A DNA stretch of 64,000 nucleotides. Source: Tubulanus polymorphus. Its lineage: Eukaryota; Nemertea; Palaeonemertea; Tubulaniformes; Tubulanidae. Below, piece after piece: positions 57,250-64,000 of the stretch. The stretch spans positions 3,641,001 through 3,705,000 of the forward strand of contig NC_134031.1 of assembly GCF_964204645.1 (NCBI RefSeq), read 5' to 3'. The notes beneath the pieces are model-generated. The model did not search any database, had not been told where the DNA came from, and saw only the letters and a list, made by a program, of their open reading frames with translations. The position numbers and the translations under genes were made by a program. How positions within the stretch are numbered: the stretch's first letter is position 1; the number at the start of each line of letters is the position of its first letter.

Positions 57250-59756
57250 ATATTCTCACAGGGGTCGGCCACTTTCCACCCATTTACAAAGTTTCCCTAT
57301 TTTCCCTGAATTATCAATATGATTACAAAATAAATTCCTAGAAATTTCTAGGTTTAAAATGTTACAATTCATTCATTTTTCATTGAATCACGTACTGATA
57401 AAGAAACACGTGGTCAATGACATATACGAATTCCCCGAGTTTTCTAGGTTTCTGGTAAGATTTGTCAAAAATCCATAGTCTTCCCTGATTGGTTCTAGAT
57501 ATTCCAGGTCAGTGGCCTCTCTGTGTCAGTAAAAAACCCGGTGTTTATTTTGGTGTCGCTTACGATCCCACCACACCTGCCAGCAATGAAACAGAGGTGT
57601 TTGATTTTGAATCCGCAAAGAAATTGAAGTAAAAAATATGCCATATTTTGAAAAAAAGACGTTGACCTTTTTTTTGTACACCGTACATTTGTTCACACGA
57701 TCGCTACCGAGACTTCACACACAAAATAGCGTCTGCCGTCGAGAAAATGGTTTCGCCGTTGGGTAAATGTATCCCCGCCGGTACGACAAGGTCTAGGTCT
57801 ACACCGCGACGACGTCCTTCGTCGTCGAATCGATCGCGAGAATGTAGCGCCCGTAACGCGTGAGTCACACGAGATAACGGCGTCAAAACAGTCACCGTGA
57901 ACACCGTAAAATTACCCGTCCACCGAGTGAACCCCGCGCGTCGGTAGCGCGCCGTGGTGTTGTGTGTAAATTCCTGAACGTTAAGTGTCTTTTTTTCCTC
58001 CTCCCGACAGCGGTAGCAGATCACACGATGAAATGGGTTTTCACAGGCAGACGTCGTCATCGCGACCTCGTTTCGTAGACACCTGTTTACTCAAACTTGC
58101 AAGAACTTTCGAAATCCATCATTTATCGCTTAAAAAAAGGCTGACTGACTCTTTTTTGCTGAATTTCATACCGAATCATGTGAACCTTGATCGGTGAATC
58201 AGTCTTTGCACTGAATTTGCCTAAATCTGTCAACCTCGGTCTCCTGAATCAAATCTTCAAAGCGATATCCACCTTGAAATGAGGACCATGCACTATCCAT
58301 ACTAATAAGGCTGAGGCAAAAGTAAGCACTTTAAAGTACCTTTTGATAGTAAAAAAGTAAGGCTGTTTAAGCACTTTTCTTATCTGGTTCCAAGGTTTCA
58401 CCGCTGAATATCCAAACAGAAGCAAAAAACCATAAAGACTAGGAGATTTTTGATAACAGTCATCCAGAAACAGCAAAACTATTAAGCATACTGATGATGT
58501 TAGTCATTTTTTCTCAGGCAATTGGAAACTTCTCGACTCAAACTTTCTCCGTCGTAACGAAGGAAAGGGGGGACGTTTTCGATTCGACATTGAACAGTGC
58601 GTATACGACGATTAGGCCGGAGTAATTGCTCGCCGGGAGCGCCGAGACAGATTCCTATCAATCCGTCGACAACCGTCATTACCTACATCTCTCGTACAGT
58701 TATATATACAGTTATAATATATATAATCATGAAATATTTGCGCCGCGCGATATAATAATGGATCGGAATGGGATCACATATGTAAACGGAAATTGACCGG
58801 TGATGTCGGATTTCAACTCGGCCATCGCTGTCGTCGTCGTGTATGCGAAATCGTCAAATTATCATCGTCTGATGATGGTCTGACTGTTGATGGCTGTCAG
58901 CAGCAATTTCAAACAGTCGACATATAGTTGAGTCTGCGGTTCTCTTGCTCAGGGTGGCCACTTTTCTTCGACGTGATTTCCCCCCTGACTATTCCCTTAC
59001 ATGACATGTACATTGTTATTCCTGACTTGAGCTGCGTAGTAACGTTGACCCAAAACGCACCTCTAGCCATCGTCATTGTACTTTCAAGCACCTAGTAAAA
59101 GTATAAGTTCTTTTTAAGCACTTGTAAGCCAAAAGTGACACTTTTTTTATCATTAAAGACTGCAGCCCGTTCGTATTTACGGTCCTGGTCCATAACATAT
59201 CTTGTCCCAAAAAATAATTTGGCATTTGAGATATCGAAAGTCATATGTGAGCACTTTATAAGCACTATTTGAAATGTTTATGAATAATGTACACTTTTTA
59301 AGGGCCTAAGTTTTCTTTTGAAAGCAAGCATTTTCAAGCACTTTGGAGCCTGAAAGCACTTTGGAGCCTCTTTCGGAAGGCAGGGCCCCTGCACCCGCAA
59401 AACCATTCATTTAGATTCACTAGATACCATCGAACTCGGATATTGCTCAAGTCGGACGAATTTCCATCGTCCAAAAAGATCCGACTCGAGCGGAGTCTGC
59501 TGCGTCGACGATAGATTTCACATAATCCATCTAATCATGAGCGTACAAATCTGCTGAGCATAAATATATACGTGTAAATGAAATAGTCGATTTGTTTCTA
59601 TACTAGTCGAACAGACAAAGCTCGTCGGAAATTAAAACCGAATGAAATTGTCACGACGGCCGAATTTCGATGATTGTTTAATCATTCTTCGTTTCGGCGA
59701 CACAATCTCGAGGAAATGAATTACTGTGCTGCTGATGAATCAACGTCGTTATCTGC

Positions 59757-59815
<59 letters not shown>

Positions 59816-60126
59816 TAATGAATATAGGAATCGATATATAACGTGTATATTTATCAATAATATGAAGTAATGTCTGCACGCACGCACGCAATATGTAGAA
59901 ATGAGTCTAGTGTTTGTGTGTGATGAAATAAAGCGGGACGAGAAAAGACTGAAAGTAGATTCCACACGACGAAGACGACGACAGACGACAGACGCTATCG
60001 AAAATCTTTAAAAGAATCGCCGGCGAATTTAATTAGATAGAGAAATACCGAATACGAACGAACGTAATAATCGGGTCATATCTAATTGACGAAATATCGA
60101 AATTCCACGATATTTGCGAACGCATA
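57250..60126. other. No supported gene; hAT-like fragments and CpG islets
   Basis: 57255-57520 and 58949-59040 are hAT-like fragments (CAGGGGTCGGCCAC and CAGGGTGGCCAC). CpG-rich islets lie at about 57690-58080, 58520-58860 and 59610-60130. The 118-codon minus frame 57704-58060 follows the first islet and has no recognisable domain. 59100-59350 repeats AAGCACTTT-type words. Confidence 0.4.
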
Positions 60127-60416
60127 AGCCGCGATCGCGCGACTGTTCACATGGGTACCAAACGGGCCGGTGCTTCTTTGGCTTGGGATAAATTTGGTCC
60201 GACCAAAAAATGGCCCGTGCCAAATTCTAGCACCGGTCAAATCATCCCATGCGAATGCTAACTGTTTCTGGATGTGACTCACCTCACTTGCCACAGCATC
60301 ATTTAGTTAGAGTATTTGAGTAATGAGCGAGTGATTTACGTGTGAACGCGCTCTCTAATTAGGCACAAGCTTAATTTGACTCAAGTCCTGATGCGGGCCT
60401 CCGTGCGATCGCGGCT
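60127..60416. mobile_element. MITE with AGCCGCGATCGC ends, best preserved copy
   Basis: Left end AGCCGCGATCGCGCGACTG, right end inverted CGTGCGATCGCGGCT, both with ATA just outside, giving about 290 bases. Interior words: GTTCACATGGGTACC, TGGTCCGACCAAA, TGACTCACCTCACTTGCCAC and GTGAACGCGCTCTCTAATTA. Confidence 0.75.
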
Positions 60417-60699
60417 ATAATGAGATCTCGCGACACTCTTCGGTTTGATCGCTAACCGAGCCTAAATCTCTATAATACCTATCAGTCATGATTCCTCGAG
60501 AGAAACCAGGTAACCCTATTGCTGCGGGGCGGTATTATTACCCTAACTGTTTATCAGTCATCTGTCCCCGGGGAGAGGTAACATCTGAGCAATGTAGCAA
60601 TCATGAGTTATCTATTAGGCCAGGCTAGAATAAATGAATCGCCCACGGACACTACAGAGAATACCGTGACAGTTAAAAACCTTCTGCATAAGCCATCAT

Positions 60700-60962
60700 T
60701 ACAGCATGGCCCAACCGTTCACACTAGTGCCAAGCGGGTCCCTGCCAGGTCAGTACGAAATTTTAGCGGGGTAAAATGATTCCATATGAATGCTAACTGT
60801 TTTTGGAAGTGACTCACCTCACTTGCCACAGCATCATTTCGTTAGAATTTTTCCTTACAACAAGTGAGTGGTTTACGTATTAATCTAATTAGGCGCGGGC
60901 TTAACGGTCTGGTTTGTGCCGGTTTGATCCGGGCCAAATCATCTCCGTATGATCACTGCTCT
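60700..60962. mobile_element. MITE of the AGCCGCGATC family, partial copy
   Basis: Shares CCGTTCACACTAGTGCC, GAAGTGACTCACCTCACTTG and TAATTAGGCGCGGGCTTAA with 60127-60416, in the same orientation. The ends are decayed (TCTCCGTATGATCACTGCT). Confidence 0.6.
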
Positions 60963-61449
60963 AGCATGCTACAATCAAATTCTCAACAATTTCTCTTCAT
61001 CGCTCCACAGATACTTGGCCAAAAAAAACTTACTAAAAAAAAAACTTAAGATTACGTGGATCAGAATAACTGTCTATTAATTGGTAGCTATCTAGCAAGG
61101 TTACATTCTCTAGTAGAAAAAGAACGGTGTACGTGGGGGGTGTGTGTTGGGGGTGTGTGGTAACTGATATAAAACGCTCATTTGATACCGATACTGAAAT
61201 TCTTTTAACACGCAACACAACAAGGCATAAACAACACGTTACGATCAGCTGCCTTGATTAATACCCGCGGGGAAGAGTTTTACCCCATTGATCCGCGCGG
61301 CGTATGATCCGTTAATCCGCGCTACTGCCTTACGAAATACCGTTTCCTAATCCGATAATCTTTATACATTTGAATACATATCGACTGTATTATCATTATT
61401 ATCGTATATCGTGGTTTCAGAGGACTGCCGGGCAAATATTCATAATCTA

Positions 61450-61506
61450 AGGTCAAGGTCATTGCCAATTTAAGGTCAAGGTCAATTCTACGTACACTGA
61501 AGGTCA
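61450..61506 (+). promoter_or_regulatory. Cluster of five AGGTCA nuclear-receptor half-sites
   Basis: AGGTCAAGGTCA (DR0) occurs at 61450-61461 and again at 61473-61484, followed by TGAAGGTCA ending at 61506. All five half-sites are on one strand. TCAAGGTCA is the known site of NR5A/ERR-type monomers, and DR0 is the known site of NR6A1 (GCNF). Whether it is used is not shown. Confidence 0.55.
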
Positions 61507-61679
61507 ATGTTGTGAATATTCAGCAGCCTTGAGGCCAGAAATTCGCAAGTCCTAATTTTTCACGGCCGATGATTCGAAGAAAAAGTTCACCTAGTCTGTT
61601 ACAAGCTTAAATAGTAATAGTAATTTAATTCCACTGTGATACAATGTTCAAAGGTACTATTATCTCCAGCCTATAACTC

Positions 61680-61850
61680 AACTCTAACCCTGTATCAGTC
61701 ATCTCTCCCTGGAGAGATGTAACAACCCAGCAACTACTAGGTGCTCAGAAGTCATCTATCAGGCCAGGTACCCTCCTGGGTGGAGAGAGGCAATGAGGAT
61801 AAGTGTCTGGCCTGAGGACACTACGGTAATATACAGGCCCAAGACTTGGC
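61680..61850. repeat. SINE remnant with GTGTC-TGGCCTGAGGACAC tail
   Basis: Contains GTATCAGTCATCTCTCCCTG, AGGCCAGGTACCCTCCTGG and GTGTCTGGCCTGAGGACAC. A more decayed relative is at 60485-60660 (TCAGTCATCTGTCCCCGGGG and CCCACGGACACTAC). The last word resembles the conserved GTGCCTTGCCCAAGGACAC tail common in animal SINEs, as I remember it. Confidence 0.45.
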
Positions 61851-61959
61851 TTCCCAGAGTTTAACGGATCTAAACTGTTCGCCCACATCGCCCCTAAACG
61901 ATGAAATATATTGATAAGAATAAACACTGAGTTCACTGACAAACTCAGAAATCACCTCG

Positions 61960-64000
61960 ATGCAGGCGGCGTACATACATCCCGCATTACACGCAGGTCA
62001 CGGTTAATTTACTGTTCGACGCGAACCCACGAGGGGGATGGCTACAAATCTCGCGAACAACAAATCTGCAACATATCGTATCGATTTGCTATACGGAACA
62101 GCGCCGGAGCAATGCCGGAGGAGTCGTGACGGAGTCGCTGTCGAAGTTAAAGGGCATCCCTCGAGTTTTCACGCCGCGTAGGCATAAACACACATACACG
62201 CGAATATCAAACACAAGCACGTCGTCACGCGGTCGGTTTACTTTAGGATCTCTCCGTCGTCGTCGTCGTCAGAGAAACTCGAAATTGATTCTCCTCTGTT
62301 GAATTACTGATTCCCGAGAAATATCGATTATCTTACGTTTGTACGGATGATCTCTGGTTAGAGGGCGATTGATTAAATTAAATAGCCAGGGTTGAATTAT
62401 ACGCAAAAGTAGTCTTAATCTAAAGTACCGTATACCTGGAATGGACCAATTCAGAACAGATCAAATCAATGCAGTGCATTAAAACTTAAAACAGCTGTTA
62501 TCACTGGTCCAGCTAGATACACAACTTCGATCAACAGGTGATTGAAGCAATTCCTACACTGAGAAATGGCCCTATCTAAAATAAAGAACGGCTCTGGATC
62601 CGTTTCTCTGGTCAATTAAAATTGGTCCGTTATAGAAAATGGAACGAACGAATTTAGGACGGACTTTTGCTAGTGTAAAAGCTCGGACTAAGTTTAGAAC
62701 CTTCCTCGAACACGGAACTGGCCCCAGGTCTCTCCAAAATACTCTCTACCTATGACTCTGCACTGAAGCGGGAGAAGTGTTTCACCACACAGATTCAACT
62801 CTGACATTGAGTAAATAAAATTGTTTTTTTTGAACCTATGGAGTTCAAATTCAACGACTCTTGACTTGATGTAACTGAAAACGAACTAACTTCGACTTCA
62901 AAATTCTGATGTACAAGAAGAAATGCTGTTGACACATTTCAAGCAGTAAGGATAACGAACAATTTTTATTCGAATAAAACATACTCATCTAAAATGTTCT
63001 CATTCGAAACTCAATTGACTTTTGTCATCAACGACGACGAAATCATTAAACGACGACTTACGACGCGACATGAATTGAATTCGAAACGCGGACGGTTCGA
63101 GAGTTATTGCACGTACGCTGGCGCCACCGCCGGTCAGGGAAATAACGTCGACAAAGATCGCAGTCATTTGATGCCGATGGCGCTAAGTTCCGCAGAGAAA
63201 AACGTCTAAATGGAAGAATCGTTTCAGGTTGAGACATCAAAGCCTCCAGTCTATCATAGTCTATCGTAGTCTATCGTATCAAAAGTTTTCCGGTGATATT
63301 TTAGAAAAACGCGTTTATCGAGTAGATGAAAAGTTCTGATGTCTTTAAGTCGCTAAAAATGACGGGTATCAATATAAACCCCTGAAAAACCCCCTCAAAC
63401 ACTCACCATTCATTGTGCGAAGTATTTGAAAGTGTACTGATAAAATGTCTAACGTCTGGTGTTTGTAGTTAATTTTCAAACCAAAATGTCTCAGGGGAAA
63501 GTACTGATCACACATAAAGCGTGGATGATATAACTCATTCGAAGCATGCTGATGAAAACTTTTTCTTTGCTGATGAAAACTCATTTTTGTTTGTAATCGA
63601 GTTGTTTGTATCTATGAGCAACTCGTAGTTTGTATCAAGTGAAGTCTTGAACACACGTGAAGCTTTCATCATCACAATTCATATGAATAGCTTTATAAAA
63701 TGTCTGAAAGTGGTCCCTCCACGCTTCAGGTTGATTGTCTATACCCCTGAATTGATCTACCCAATTTTCAAACCATAAAAAAACAGCTGTAAAATGTTCA
63801 GTGCCACGTTACGTAAATTGAATCAAGTTTTATGAATTAGAAGTTAGATCTATTAGATCTACATGTATAACATATCTGTATAGAGAATTTGAACGCATCA
63901 GTTCGTCTGATTTCATTAGAAACATTACCACATGTTGAAATTGAAGCTCGAAGATTAATGAAATTCATTCAATCTAATGGGAAAACTAACGACTCCGAAA
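61960..64000. other. No supported gene to the window end
   Basis: CpG-rich islets at about 61960-62340 and 63010-63210. 62440-62690 is a repeat with GAATGGACCAATT/AAATTGGTCCGTT words related to 24720-24940. A triple AGTCTATCRTAGTCTATCG direct repeat is at 63250-63280. Frames here are short and unlike known proteins. Confidence 0.4.

Noticed and set aside
57704-58060. 118-codon minus-strand frame in a CpG-rich islet
   Set aside because: No domain, signal, splice-linked neighbour or resemblance to a known protein; CpG-rich DNA has few stop codons by chance.

Overview
The window is AT-rich nuclear DNA from an intron-bearing animal. Canonical GT..AG introns, a selenoprotein that reads UGA as Sec, a heparan-sulfate enzyme gene and many small transposons point to a marine invertebrate. 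A lophotrochozoan is my best guess, but nothing in the sequence fixes the phylum. All recognisable genes lie in the first 30 kb.

Layout. (1) 1392-3608, minus: complete five-exon BCAS2/SPF27, a PRP19-complex splicing subunit. (2) 5382-6335, plus: an intronless class A GPCR. (3) 8223-11088, plus: complete four-exon SELENOF (Sep15) with an in-frame UGA at 10099-10101. (4) 14240-29404, minus: seven exons of heparan sulfate 2-O-sulfotransferase (HS2ST), everything except the cytoplasmic/transmembrane N-terminus. The last introns are a few hundred bases; others run to several kb. (5) Inside the 6-kb HS2ST intron (15578-21605), on the same strand, sit two tandemly duplicated genes for secreted peptides with 18 cysteines, read as three cystine-knot-like modules. 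Their flanks are nearly identical but the mature peptides differ strongly. (6) About 29.4-64 kb: no gene I can support. It is probably HS2ST intron 1 and/or upstream intergenic DNA. It alternates CpG-rich single-copy islets with tandem arrays, MITE-like foldbacks and SINE-like repeats.

Mobile DNA explains much of the rest. Three copies of a Penelope-like (PLE) family are bounded by 12-14 bp target-site duplications. Each carries a hammerhead-ribozyme core, and one keeps a GIY-YIG-type endonuclease tail. A second family with TTAA sites and CCCTTTCA ends (piggyBac-like MITEs) has three copies, one nested cleanly inside another foldback element. A third family has ends resembling AGCCGCGATC and at least five long copies.

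The genes do not form an operon. SELENOF and HS2ST1 are also neighbours in human, so their linkage here may be ancient microsynteny, although the relative orientation differs (convergent here, divergent in human).
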